A DNA stretch of 64,000 nucleotides, from contig NZ_CP046401.1 of NCBI RefSeq assembly GCF_009762775.1, forward strand, positions 3,348,001 through 3,412,000, in the 5' to 3' direction. A program made the position numbers and the translations under genes. The stretch comes from Maribellus comscasis. Its GTDB lineage: Bacteria > Bacteroidota > Bacteroidia > Bacteroidales > Prolixibacteraceae. Under the pieces are notes generated by a model, which had not been told where the DNA came from, did no database searches, and worked only from the letters and a program-made list of their open reading frames with translations. This document shows, in pieces, positions 36,318 through 45,566 of this stretch; within the stretch, counting starts at the first letter, position 1; each line of letters opens with the position of its first letter.

Positions 36318-37511
36318 ATGAATGACAAAGTACCGGCTTCGGAACTGGAGTTAAGAATGAATAAGTTTCGACGCGTGATGAACGAACAGCATCCCGATTG
36401 GAAAATGGCAGTTATTTTTAGCAAAATAAATCTCTTGTACTTTGCTGGTTCCATGCCAGAGGGAATGTTGATTATCGAACGGGAAAAAGATGCTACACTT
36501 TGGGTTCGCAGGGGGTATGAGCGCGCTGTGGAGGAGTCGGGTTTTCCCGTTATAAAACCAATGAATAGTTACCGGGTTGCTGCGCAGGAGTATCCAAAAA
36601 TTTCAAAAGAAATCTATCTGGAAACTGAATATGTCCCGTTGGCCATGTTTTTGCGTTTCCAGAAACACTTTCCATTTTTATCGTATAAATCGCTTGATTT
36701 TCAGATTGCCCAAATTCGTGCCGTAAAAAGTGTCTGGGAGTTAAATTATATTGAAAAGGCGGCAGCCATTCACAGGGTTGTTTTGGAAGAGCGTGTTCCT
36801 GAGTTGTTGTATGAAGGAATAACTGAAGCTGAGTTTGCTGCTGAAATGTTTCCGGTTATGGTTAAGGAAGGTCATCAGGGGGCAGTGCGTTTTGGTATGC
36901 ACGACACAGAAATGGCATTGGGACAACTTGGTTTCGGTGAAAGCTCGTTGTATCCCACCAATTTTGACGGACCAGGCGGAAACATGGGAGTAAATCCTGC
37001 GCTTCCCAGTTTTGGTAATCCGAACAAAAAATTAAAAAAAGGCGATCTGGTTTTTGTGGATGTGGCAGTGGCTGTTAACGGTTATCACTCCGACAAAACC
37101 ATGACGTATATGTTTGGTAAACGGCTTTCTGCTGAGGTGCAGGCTTTTCATAAGCAGTGTGTTGATGTTCAACACCAGGTGGCCGAAATATTAAAACCAG
37201 GTAATATTCCTGAAGATATTTATGAAACTGTTTTGAGTGGATTAAGTCCTGAATTTCTAAAGAATTTTATGGGCTACGGAAGCCGGCAGGTGAAATTTCT
37301 GGGACATGGTATTGGATTAACCATTGACGAATATCCGGTACTGGCTATAGGTTTTAAAGCCCCCCTGGAAGAAAATATGGTTTTTGCTGTTGAGCCTAAA
37401 AAAGGTATTGAAGGGGTCGGAATGGTTGGAATTGAAAACACATTTATAGTCACCCCGAACGGGGGACGTTGTATAACCGGTTGCAACCCGGGTTTGATTT
37501 TGGTGGAGTAA
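36318..37511 (+). CDS. M24-family metallopeptidase (Xaa-Pro aminopeptidase-like)
   Basis: 397 residues. The creatinase-type N-terminal domain (about 1-140) is followed by a pita-bread catalytic domain with all five metal ligands: Asp248 (VFVDVAVAV), Asp259 (YHSDKT), His330 (FLGHGIGL), Glu359 (AVEPK) and Glu373 (GIENTF). It should be a cytoplasmic two-metal aminopeptidase acting on peptides with a proline at position 2, or a related M24 hydrolase. It lies between P5 and P6 on the opposite strand and converges with P6 across 134 bp. Confidence 0.93.
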   Translation: MNDKVPASELELRMNKFRRVMNEQHPDWKMAVIFSKINLLYFAGSMPEGMLIIEREKDATLWVRRGYERAVEESGFPVIKPMNSYRVAAQEYPKISKEIYLETEYVPLAMFLRFQKHFPFLSYKSLDFQIAQIRAVKSVWELNYIEKAAAIHRVVLEERVPELLYEGITEAEFAAEMFPVMVKEGHQGAVRFGMHDTEMALGQLGFGESSLYPTNFDGPGGNMGVNPALPSFGNPNKKLKKGDLVFVDVAVAVNGYHSDKTMTYMFGKRLSAEVQAFHKQCVDVQHQVAEILKPGNIPEDIYETVLSGLSPEFLKNFMGYGSRQVKFLGHGIGLTIDEYPVLAIGFKAPLEENMVFAVEPKKGIEGVGMVGIENTFIVTPNGGRCITGCNPGLILVE

Positions 37512-37645
37512 AAGCAATTTTTTCAGCTTTATTTAAAGGCCTGTTTGGCTTTTTCTCTGAATTCTGATGAATTGAAAACCTGCTATTCATTTTTAGAAGC
37601 TGGCAAGCGAAATGTCAAATCAAATAAAGAAACTCGCAGTTTACA

Positions 37646-40033
37646 TCACTCGTATCGTAACGCTTCCACAGGGTTTTTTGTCGCCGCTTTGTATGACTGG
37701 AAAGAAACAGTCAGTAGCGCAATAAGTAAGGCGAATATCCCTGCTACAACAAAAATCCACCAACTTATACTGGTTTGGTACGCAAAGTTTTCCAGCCAAT
37801 TTTGAATCACAAAAAATGCAATCGGTGTAGCCACAATAAAAGCAATGGTAACCCATTTTATATAGTCTTGGTTGAGTAAAACCACGATCTCTGAAACCTT
37901 GGCACCATTCACCTTACGTATACCAATTTCTTTGGTTCGTTTTTGCATCGAGAGGATGGTTAGTGCCAACAATCCCATACATGCAATAAGTATGGCAATT
38001 CCCGAGAAAGCATTTAAACTGGCTGTCAGGTTGTTCTCGGCTTCGTACATCTGGTTAAGCTGATCGTCAACAAATTTGAACTCAAAAGGATAAGCTGGCA
38101 CAAAATCATTCCATACTTTTTCGATGTTGTTAAAAATATCGGTGGTTTGGGGATTTATTCTTACAATGATTTCATTGTAATAAAACGGGTTCATATTAAA
38201 ACACATTGGGTTTATCTCACTGTGCAGCGATTTAAAGTTAAAGTCTTCAGCAATTCCAACAATAACACCTTTTTGATATGAATATAATGTCTTTCCAATT
38301 GGATTCTCCACTCCCAGTTCTTTTGCGGCTTTTTGGTTAATGACATATGCGCATTTTCTGTCGCTGTCGAAATCGACCATATCGCTTTGGAAATTGCGAT
38401 TAAAACCACGGCCTTCAGCTATTTTGATACCCAAAGTTTCAAAGTAATCATAATAAACCGAGTTCCACTGTATTTGAACGGTTTCTCCTTCCGGCATTCC
38501 GTCGCACGAAGCTTCATCGGCAGAAGTCTGAACATCCGATGGAGAGGAAAAAGCAAAAGTGATCTCTTTTACCCCTGCCTGTTTTTTTATCTCTTCGCAA
38601 AAAACATCCATATTTTCGTTGTAAAAACCATCTCCGATATGCATGTTTAGCGGGATTGTTATTAGTTCTTCCCTAGCAAATCCGGGATTGTGTTTTTTGA
38701 GGAAATGAATTTGCTTGTAAAATAAAGTTGTTATAGCTAAAAGTACCACGCCGATTGTAAATTGGCTTACGACCAGGATGTTCAGGATGCGCGGTTGTTT
38801 ATACAATGATTGTTTTTCTGCTTTATATATTTCCGGCGATTTCAGACGGGAGACAACAATTGCCGGGAGAACAGATGTAAAAATGGTGTACACCAGTATT
38901 ATTCCCGATAAAATTTGCAAAAACCGGGAACTAAAATTATTGATTTTGGGGAGAAAAGAGAATTGAGTAGTTAAAACTGAGTTATATAAAAAGACCAGAA
39001 AGAGTGAGACGGTCGTGCTTATGAGGATATAAGAAAATATTTCTCCAACATGATCGCGGAATAAAGATGTTTTTGAAGCTCCGCAAACTTTTTTGACACT
39101 CGTATTGATTGGGTCTTTTGAAGCCATTCCGATGTACAACATAAGGAAATTAACCGCCGACATTGTTAAAATTGCCAAAGCGACCATCCCTAAAAGAATT
39201 AAATAACTTCTGTTGGCTTGCGGCACCGATTCCCACCCGGTGTGCATTTCAGTATGAATATTTTTTAGCGCTTGCAAAATGAGTTTTTCAGGCTTTTCCT
39301 GAACATGCCCTGACAGATAATTTTCAATTTTTCCTGACAAACCATCGGCAGCAGCAATGTTTTCAGTCAAAACAAATGTGTGAATGTCTGACTGATAGTT
39401 CCAACTGGGTTCAATCCAAACCTGCGTGATTCTTGACATGATTTCCAGCGGAAGAATAATATCGCCCCGGAAATTGGAGTTGGATGAAAAATCCTTGTAA
39501 ACTCCGGCAACGGTGAATAGTTTGTCTTTTCCTATTTTTATTTGTTTTCCAACGGCATCTGTTTCACCAAAATATTTTCTGGCAGCACTTTCCGACAAAA
39601 CAATAGAATTTGGGGAACGCAAACATTTTGAAGCATCGCCACTTACAAATGGAAATGAAAACAAGGTAAAGAAATTGGAGTCAGCAAAAATAGTGCGGGT
39701 TTCGTTGAATTTTTTATCTCCGGTAGTAAGAGCCAGATATCCCCAGTAGAAACTAACGCGTGTTGCGTCGTTTATTTCGGGGAAATCAGATTTTAAACTT
39801 TGCGCCAGCGGACCGTATGTTGCGGCACCTGATAATTCGTTTTTATCGTTTTTTGTTAAAATCCTGTAAACGCGGTTAGAATTCGGATATTGAGTATCGT
39901 AATTAAATTCCTGGTAAACATAGCTTAAAACTATTATTGCTGCTGCAATTCCAATGGCCATCGAAGAAATATTCAGCAGGTTTAACCGGGTGTTTCTTTT
40001 AAATCCGCGGAAAAAGATTTTTGTTGTTTTCAT
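37646..40033 (-). CDS. FtsX/MacB-type ABC permease P6
   Basis: 795 residues from the ATG giving MKTTKIFFRGFKRN; a TTG four codons upstream is rejected. The first helix exits with EFNYDTQY; the first FtsX loop is atypical (INTSVKKVCGASK); the second periplasmic domain has GIAEDFNFKSLHS, with Glu in place of the usual Lys. The tail runs from KEIGIRKVNGA (701) to KNPVEALRYE and includes AFFVIQNWLENFAYQT, slightly off the array consensus. It is the last permease of the long array. The 237 bp separating it from P7 contain no recognisable motif. Confidence 0.93.
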   Translation of the reverse strand: MKTTKIFFRGFKRNTRLNLLNISSMAIGIAAAIIVLSYVYQEFNYDTQYPNSNRVYRILTKNDKNELSGAATYGPLAQSLKSDFPEINDATRVSFYWGYLALTTGDKKFNETRTIFADSNFFTLFSFPFVSGDASKCLRSPNSIVLSESAARKYFGETDAVGKQIKIGKDKLFTVAGVYKDFSSNSNFRGDIILPLEIMSRITQVWIEPSWNYQSDIHTFVLTENIAAADGLSGKIENYLSGHVQEKPEKLILQALKNIHTEMHTGWESVPQANRSYLILLGMVALAILTMSAVNFLMLYIGMASKDPINTSVKKVCGASKTSLFRDHVGEIFSYILISTTVSLFLVFLYNSVLTTQFSFLPKINNFSSRFLQILSGIILVYTIFTSVLPAIVVSRLKSPEIYKAEKQSLYKQPRILNILVVSQFTIGVVLLAITTLFYKQIHFLKKHNPGFAREELITIPLNMHIGDGFYNENMDVFCEEIKKQAGVKEITFAFSSPSDVQTSADEASCDGMPEGETVQIQWNSVYYDYFETLGIKIAEGRGFNRNFQSDMVDFDSDRKCAYVINQKAAKELGVENPIGKTLYSYQKGVIVGIAEDFNFKSLHSEINPMCFNMNPFYYNEIIVRINPQTTDIFNNIEKVWNDFVPAYPFEFKFVDDQLNQMYEAENNLTASLNAFSGIAILIACMGLLALTILSMQKRTKEIGIRKVNGAKVSEIVVLLNQDYIKWVTIAFIVATPIAFFVIQNWLENFAYQTSISWWIFVVAGIFALLIALLTVSFQSYKAATKNPVEALRYE

Positions 40034-40270
40034 TTTTTGGTTCAATAATGTTTTATGCGAATTTGAAGATAGATAATAATTGTTATTATAAAGAACTATT
40101 TAGCCAGAATGCATATCACACAAGTTGAACGGTTAAAAAATGGATTTAAGAAGTATTTACATAAGTGATTTCCCTTGTAAATTTAGTATTCATAATACCA
40201 GAGAAACGAAATTTATGAAGAGAGAGTTTTAAAAACTATTTTGATTACGGTTTCTGTCGGGAGCTCGACG

Positions 40271-42685
40271 TTATTCATACCTCAGCGCTTCCACCGGATT
40301 CTTCGTAGCTGCACGCCAACTAATCCAGCTAACAGTTATTATGGTAATTACCAGAGAGGCAAGTCCAGCCAACGCAAATATCCACCAACTTAAGCTGGTT
40401 TTGTAGGCAAAGTCTTCGAGCCATTTATTCATAGTGTACCAGGCAATTGGGCAGGATATTACAAAGGCAACGACCACCCATTTTATAAAATTCCGGTTTA
40501 ATGAGTATAGTATTTGACCAATACGGGCACCATTTACTTTTCGCACGCCAATTTCTTTGGTTCGCTGTTCGGCAACAAAAGCTGCCAGGGCAAGAAGCCC
40601 TATACAAGCAATTAGAATTGCCAATGCAGAAAAGACTGAAACTATCTTTCGCGTTCGCACCTCTGTGGTGTAAAGACGACCAAAGTCTTCATCAAGAAAT
40701 ACATAATCGAAACTCTGTCCTCCGGTAAACTTGTCCCATATTTGCTGAATCTTTTTAAGATTTTTCTGAATATCTCCTGATATTCGGACACTTAAGAACC
40801 TGCCATTATACTTTAACATTTCATTGTTGCTATAAATCCCTAAGGGACTCACTTCCTTGTGCAACGATTCGAAGTGAAAATCTTTTATTACCCCAATTAT
40901 GGTAAAAGTAGTCGCATCTGTTTTTTGCCCTTTATATATTTTCTTACCTATCGGATTTTTTATATTTAACTCTTTTAGGGCGGTTTCATTTAACACTATC
41001 GACTTTGCATTTGCCTGATTACCTTCTTCGAAAAAACGACCTTGCGTAAGCTCAATATCGTATGCTTTTAAAAAATCAACGTCTGTCCAAATCACGCTTA
41101 CATGTCGGTCTACGTTAGACAAATCATGAGCAAATGTCTCATAATACATATCTCTTCCGGGAATTCCATTAGAATTTGTTACTTGTAATATACCTGGTTG
41201 TGCAAGTAATTCGTTTTTTAATGAAGACAATAGGGGCCCTAAATAATTTGTATTTTCTATTATGACCATGTTTTCTTTGTTAAAGCCCAATTTTTGTTCC
41301 TGAAGAAAATTGAGCTGTTTGCTGATGAAAAAGGTTCCTGAAAAAAGTACAATGGTTACGATTAACTGAAACACAACCAACCCGCTACGCAATTTACCAT
41401 GCGAACCATTAGAAAAATGAATTCCTTTTAGAACTTTAATAGGATTAAACGATGCTAAAAAGAAAGCGGGGTAAGCGCCTGCCAAAATTCCAATTGCAAT
41501 TCCCAAAACCAGAAATAAAGGGATGGTTCCAAAATCATTCATATAATTAAATACCAACTGCTTGTCGATTAAAGCGTTAAAAGCCGGAAGAAGAATTTTG
41601 ATTAAAATCATGGCAAGTGCCAGCGCTGCTAAAGTGATTAAAACAGATTCGGATAAAAACTGTAGAACAAGTTTTTTGCGGTTTGAACCCAAAGATTTTT
41701 TTAATCCAACTTCTCTAGCACGGTTGACCGACTGTGCAGTGGACATATTCATATAATTAATACAGGCAATTACCAGTATAAAAACTGCAATTATTGAGAA
41801 AATTATCAGGTAATTGCTATTACCCAAAGGTTCTAACCCTGCTTTTACAGTATTATCTAAATGAATTTCTGTTAAAGGTTGTGTATAATATTCTTGTCTA
41901 TTACCCTGTGCCATTAGTTCCTCAAGCGATACCCCTTTATGCTCCTTCACATACGGCCCGACATATTTCTTAACAATACTTTTCAGTTTTTCATCCACAT
42001 CTCGATTAGAAAAGCCCTCTTTTAGCAACACATAAGTATAAAAACTATTCTGAAACCAATTCACACTGTTGTTGTACGACCGGCTTTTGAATGAACCAAT
42101 AAAGTCAGGTTTTATATCCGAGTTTTCCGGAAAATCTTCAATTACCCCGGTAACAGTAAAACCGGTATAGTTTTTTCGGGAAAGCGTTTGCCCAATAGGA
42201 TTTTCATTTCCAAAATAACGTTTTGCTGTAGTTTCGGTTAAAACCACCGAGTAGGGATCTAACAAAGCTGTGCTTGGATCACCATAAATAAACGATGTCG
42301 AAAAAATTTTAAAGAAATTAGGATCAGCAAAACACGTCTTGCTTACATTAAGTATCTTGTCTTTGTATTCCAATATCATTGGCCAGTAATGAGTTAAACG
42401 AACAGCCTCTTCAACTTCAGGTATCTCATCTTTCATTACTCCCGCCAAGGGAGGAGATGTCCACGGCAGATTATAAGTATCGCCATTTAAGACTTCAAGA
42501 CCATTCACCCGGTAAATCCGATCAGCTTTTTCATTAAATTTATCGTAGCTTAATTCGAATTGAACATAAAGCACAATCAGAATACAAGCTGTAATTCCGA
42601 TCGCTAATCCAATAATATTTATTACAGAATAAAACTTGTTTCTCATTAAGTTTCGGAGGATGGTTTTTAGGTAATATTTTATCAT
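40271..42685 (-). CDS. FtsX/MacB-type ABC permease P7
   Basis: 804 residues from the ATG giving MIKYYLKTILRN; the frame continues upstream to a GTG 13 codons earlier, which would precede the normal family N-terminus. First helix exits with ELSYDKF; the first FtsX loop is REVGLKKSLGSNRKK followed by LVLQFLSES, the best preserved N-terminal half in the array along with P8; second periplasmic domain GVIKDFHFESLHK; tail KEIGVRKVNGA (710) to KNPVEALRYE. The 478 bp upstream hold a permease remnant and a small lipoprotein-like frame, so it probably has its own promoter or sits at a recombination scar. Confidence 0.93.
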   Translation of the reverse strand: MIKYYLKTILRNLMRNKFYSVINIIGLAIGITACILIVLYVQFELSYDKFNEKADRIYRVNGLEVLNGDTYNLPWTSPPLAGVMKDEIPEVEEAVRLTHYWPMILEYKDKILNVSKTCFADPNFFKIFSTSFIYGDPSTALLDPYSVVLTETTAKRYFGNENPIGQTLSRKNYTGFTVTGVIEDFPENSDIKPDFIGSFKSRSYNNSVNWFQNSFYTYVLLKEGFSNRDVDEKLKSIVKKYVGPYVKEHKGVSLEELMAQGNRQEYYTQPLTEIHLDNTVKAGLEPLGNSNYLIIFSIIAVFILVIACINYMNMSTAQSVNRAREVGLKKSLGSNRKKLVLQFLSESVLITLAALALAMILIKILLPAFNALIDKQLVFNYMNDFGTIPLFLVLGIAIGILAGAYPAFFLASFNPIKVLKGIHFSNGSHGKLRSGLVVFQLIVTIVLFSGTFFISKQLNFLQEQKLGFNKENMVIIENTNYLGPLLSSLKNELLAQPGILQVTNSNGIPGRDMYYETFAHDLSNVDRHVSVIWTDVDFLKAYDIELTQGRFFEEGNQANAKSIVLNETALKELNIKNPIGKKIYKGQKTDATTFTIIGVIKDFHFESLHKEVSPLGIYSNNEMLKYNGRFLSVRISGDIQKNLKKIQQIWDKFTGGQSFDYVFLDEDFGRLYTTEVRTRKIVSVFSALAILIACIGLLALAAFVAEQRTKEIGVRKVNGARIGQILYSLNRNFIKWVVVAFVISCPIAWYTMNKWLEDFAYKTSLSWWIFALAGLASLVITIITVSWISWRAATKNPVEALRYE

Positions 42686-42827
42686 GTCTTTTTGTTGTAG
42701 TTTCTTTACCCCTAAATTTCCCACAGGCGACTATTAAACCTGTATTTCAAAGATGTCCCGGTTCATTTATTCTTGTTTGCAGCTTTTTCGGTTCTCTCTT
42801 AAGGGAGTTAAAAAGGTGGCGAATTTA

Positions 42828-42986
42828 TTATTCATCTCATAAAGGTTCTGCCGGGTTCATTGTAGCTGCCTTAAACGATTGAGATGAAACAGTTCACAAT
42901 ACAATTTCCCGCGCCATTAACCCGGGCAGAGCAAAAATCCACCATCTAAAATTGGTTTTGTGCGCACAGTTTTGCAGCCAATTTTT
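42828..42986 (-). pseudogene. Remnant of a permease 3' end (52 codons, two internal stops)
   Basis: Read on the minus strand it aligns without gaps to the last 52 residues of a permease: NWLQNCAHKTNFRWWIFALP against KWLENFAYKTNLSWWIFALA, then an in-frame TGA, then SQSFKAATMNPAEPL, a second TGA and DE plus a stop. It begins abruptly about 52 codons from the end; upstream is unrelated sequence. It is therefore a decayed tail of a lost permease gene, not a functional peptide. It lies 142 bp before the P7 start. Confidence 0.9.
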
Positions 42987-43068
42987 GCTCGTTGGTATTG
43001 AGTTTGTTTTTGTTGCTGCATGAAACGAGTAAAATAAGAACAATGAATAAAGGGAAAATATGTTTCAT
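42946..43068 (-). CDS. Short lipoprotein-like frame joined to a permease remnant
   Basis: A 40-residue frame beginning with a convincing lipoprotein signal (MKHIFPLFIVLILLVSC, lipobox Cys17) and continuing SNKNKLNTNEQKLAAKL before ending inside the permease remnant, in a different frame from it. Most likely it is the 5' end of a lipoprotein gene that was joined to the remnant by a deletion. It could still be expressed as a small lipoprotein. The rest of this 478-bp spacer (43069-43163 and 42686-42827) shows nothing else recognisable. Confidence 0.4.
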   Translation of the reverse strand: MKHIFPLFIVLILLVSCSNKNKLNTNEQKLAAKLCAQNQF

Positions 43069-43163
43069 TATTTTCGATTTTTAGGATGTTACGTTTTTTG
43101 TGTATGTAACAAAAATATTGCCAGATTAAAGCATTTGTTCTTAATGTGTGCTGATAGTGAGAA

Positions 43164-45539
43164 CTATTCGTATCTCAAACTTTCTACAGGATTTTTGCTT
43201 GCTGCTTTTATGGTTTCGTAACTGGTGCTTATTAAAATAATTATCAGTAGCATAGCTGCACCCAAAATAAACACCCAGGGCTGTGCCGGTAATTTATTCG
43301 CACTTGGCAAACTGGCATAAGCAAGCCATGCGGTTGGAAAAGCAATTCCCAGTGCATAGGTGACCAGCCAATAGTATTCTTTATTTAATAAATGGAAAAT
43401 TCGTAACGATGAGCTTCCGTTAATCTTCCGTATTCCAATTTCTTTTGTTCGGCGTGTTACAGAATACGAAACCAATCCAAACATTCCAACAACTGCCAGC
43501 AGTACATTTATAAAGGTAAAAAACAGCAAAGTTTTGTTTACGGAGTGATAAATTTTAAAACTGTTTTCACTGTTAAAAGCCAATGGAACATCGCGAATTT
43601 CAAAAGGATCATTTGGAAATATTTTTTCCAGTTCGGATGCCAGGACTTCCTTTGCTCTTTTCTGCATTTCTTTTTCTGACCGAAAAGCAAAAATCCAGTT
43701 TCCTTTAACTGTATTTGGTGCCAGAACCAAAATACTTGGATCAACCGGATTGTGCATGTCCTGGTAGACAAAATCCTTTACCACACCTACTACTTTCAGT
43801 TTATTATCGTTGATTCGCTTTCCAATTGGGTCTTCCCATCCAAAACACCGGGCTGCCGTTTCGTTAATAATACATGCATTCCCTGCATCGCCCCGGAAAT
43901 GGGAAGAGAAATTACGCCCTGCGACCAGTTTGGCATCTAAAACCGAAATGTAGTCGTAACTCACATCGTTAAACCGGCAATTGATTTTTACATTCGGATC
44001 ACCACCCTCCCAGTTAACTGATCCTCCTCCAAAACGAACAAACGGTAAGTTTTTCGACATGGATACATCTTTAATTTCAGGATACTGAAGCAGACGACTG
44101 CGAAGCTGGTCGAACATTACTTCCGTTTCGGAAACGGTAACTTCGGCATATAGCAACCCCTCTTTTTCAAATCCCAGATCTTTTTCAGCGATGTATTTTA
44201 TTTGCATCGAAAAGGACAATGTAAGTACAATAAGAAACAATGAAATGGCAAATTGTGAAGTGACCAGCACTTTTTTAAGATTGAAAGAAGAACTGCGTTT
44301 TTTGCTGTAAAAGTTCCCTTTAACCAAATCGGTAATTTTGTTAGAGGCCATAAACCAGGCCGGATAAGTTCCGGAAAAGATTCCTGTGATAACTGCAATT
44401 AAAATGGTTGACAAAATAAATTTCCAGTCGTTTCGCCAAATGAGTTCAATTTGTTTGTCGACAATATTTGAAAAAACAGGTAAAAACAGCTCTGCAACCA
44501 AAAACGCAAAAATAAGCGCAATCAGCGATACAACAACAGTTTCACTCAGAAACTGAAGCACAAGCGAATTGCGTTTGCTCCCGATTGCTTTTTTTACCGC
44601 CACTTCTTTTCCGCGCATCGACGCTTTTGCCAGCGATAAATTGATATAATTGAAACCGGCCATGGTAAGGATAAATATCCCGATAAGTCCAAAAAGTTTC
44701 AACACTATCAGGTAATCGTTTTTGTCGTTAAAGTTGAGGTACACTTTAGATAAAGGACACAGCTGAAGTTTCTCGTTTTTAATGTTCTCGTACTTTGTAA
44801 ACAAGTCTCTTATTTTAGCCTCTGCCTGCTTGTGACTGGCCCCCTGATTTAACAGCGCATATGTCATACAATCGCCCGACCAACTGTTGTTTCTGGCAAT
44901 ATTTTTTAAGGGTTTTAGTGTTGCAAAAGAAATAATATAAGTTGGGCGGAGACTTGTGTTAAAAGGGAGGTCTTTATATACACCTGTTACTTTAAGCGGA
45001 TATTTCTTGTCCAGTAAAACCGTTTTATCCAAGGCAGAATTATCTCCAAAAAGTTTTTCGGCAACGGTTTCAGACAGGGCGACAGTAAAAGGTTCGTTTA
45101 AGGCTGTGCTTTTGTTTCCGGCGATAAATTCGTAGGTAAATAAATCGAAAAAACAACTGTCGGCATGGATCCCTTTGTCGTCGTATATTTTGTGCTCTGA
45201 ATCAGTAAAAAGGAAACTTCCTCCGTTTTCGCGGATGACCGATATTTTTTCAAATTCGGGGAAGTGTCCTTCTATCATTTGCGCAGTGAATGCGCGGGTG
45301 TGAGGAGAAATATCATTTCCATTTGTGGTATAAAGCGTTTGTGTAAATTGTCTTTGAATGCGATAAATCCGCTTGTAATTTTGGTGATTTTTATCCCAGT
45401 TAAACTCAAATCGGACAAATAGAGCAATGAGTATAAAAGCAGAGAATCCAATGGTGAGGCCTAAAATATTGGTTGCCGAATATATTTTATTTCGTACCAG
45501 TTTCCGAAACCAAAGTTTTAGAAAAATAGTGTTTATCAT
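43164..45539 (-). CDS. FtsX/MacB-type ABC permease P8 (divergent)
   Basis: 791 residues. First helix exits with EFNWDKNH; first FtsX loop KEVAVKKAIGSKRNSLVLQF, well preserved; second periplasmic domain GVVKDFVYQDMHN. The C-terminal domain departs strongly from the array: KEIGIRKINGSSS (699), then LLNKEYYWLVTYALGIAFPT and an unrelated last helix region (PWVFILGAAMLL), ending KNPVESLRYE, with two residues fewer than the others. It thus escaped the homogenisation seen in its neighbours. It follows P9 by 27 bp and is probably co-transcribed with it. Confidence 0.92.
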   Translation of the reverse strand: MINTIFLKLWFRKLVRNKIYSATNILGLTIGFSAFILIALFVRFEFNWDKNHQNYKRIYRIQRQFTQTLYTTNGNDISPHTRAFTAQMIEGHFPEFEKISVIRENGGSFLFTDSEHKIYDDKGIHADSCFFDLFTYEFIAGNKSTALNEPFTVALSETVAEKLFGDNSALDKTVLLDKKYPLKVTGVYKDLPFNTSLRPTYIISFATLKPLKNIARNNSWSGDCMTYALLNQGASHKQAEAKIRDLFTKYENIKNEKLQLCPLSKVYLNFNDKNDYLIVLKLFGLIGIFILTMAGFNYINLSLAKASMRGKEVAVKKAIGSKRNSLVLQFLSETVVVSLIALIFAFLVAELFLPVFSNIVDKQIELIWRNDWKFILSTILIAVITGIFSGTYPAWFMASNKITDLVKGNFYSKKRSSSFNLKKVLVTSQFAISLFLIVLTLSFSMQIKYIAEKDLGFEKEGLLYAEVTVSETEVMFDQLRSRLLQYPEIKDVSMSKNLPFVRFGGGSVNWEGGDPNVKINCRFNDVSYDYISVLDAKLVAGRNFSSHFRGDAGNACIINETAARCFGWEDPIGKRINDNKLKVVGVVKDFVYQDMHNPVDPSILVLAPNTVKGNWIFAFRSEKEMQKRAKEVLASELEKIFPNDPFEIRDVPLAFNSENSFKIYHSVNKTLLFFTFINVLLAVVGMFGLVSYSVTRRTKEIGIRKINGSSSLRIFHLLNKEYYWLVTYALGIAFPTAWLAYASLPSANKLPAQPWVFILGAAMLLIIILISTSYETIKAASKNPVESLRYE

Positions 45540-45566
45540 GGTTTGTTTGATTTTCAGGTTGTTTTT

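Noticed and set aside
37533..37556. Possible terminator between the M24 gene and P6
   Set aside because: AAAGGCC and GGCTTT pair imperfectly with a bulge; too weak to call although a terminator is expected there.
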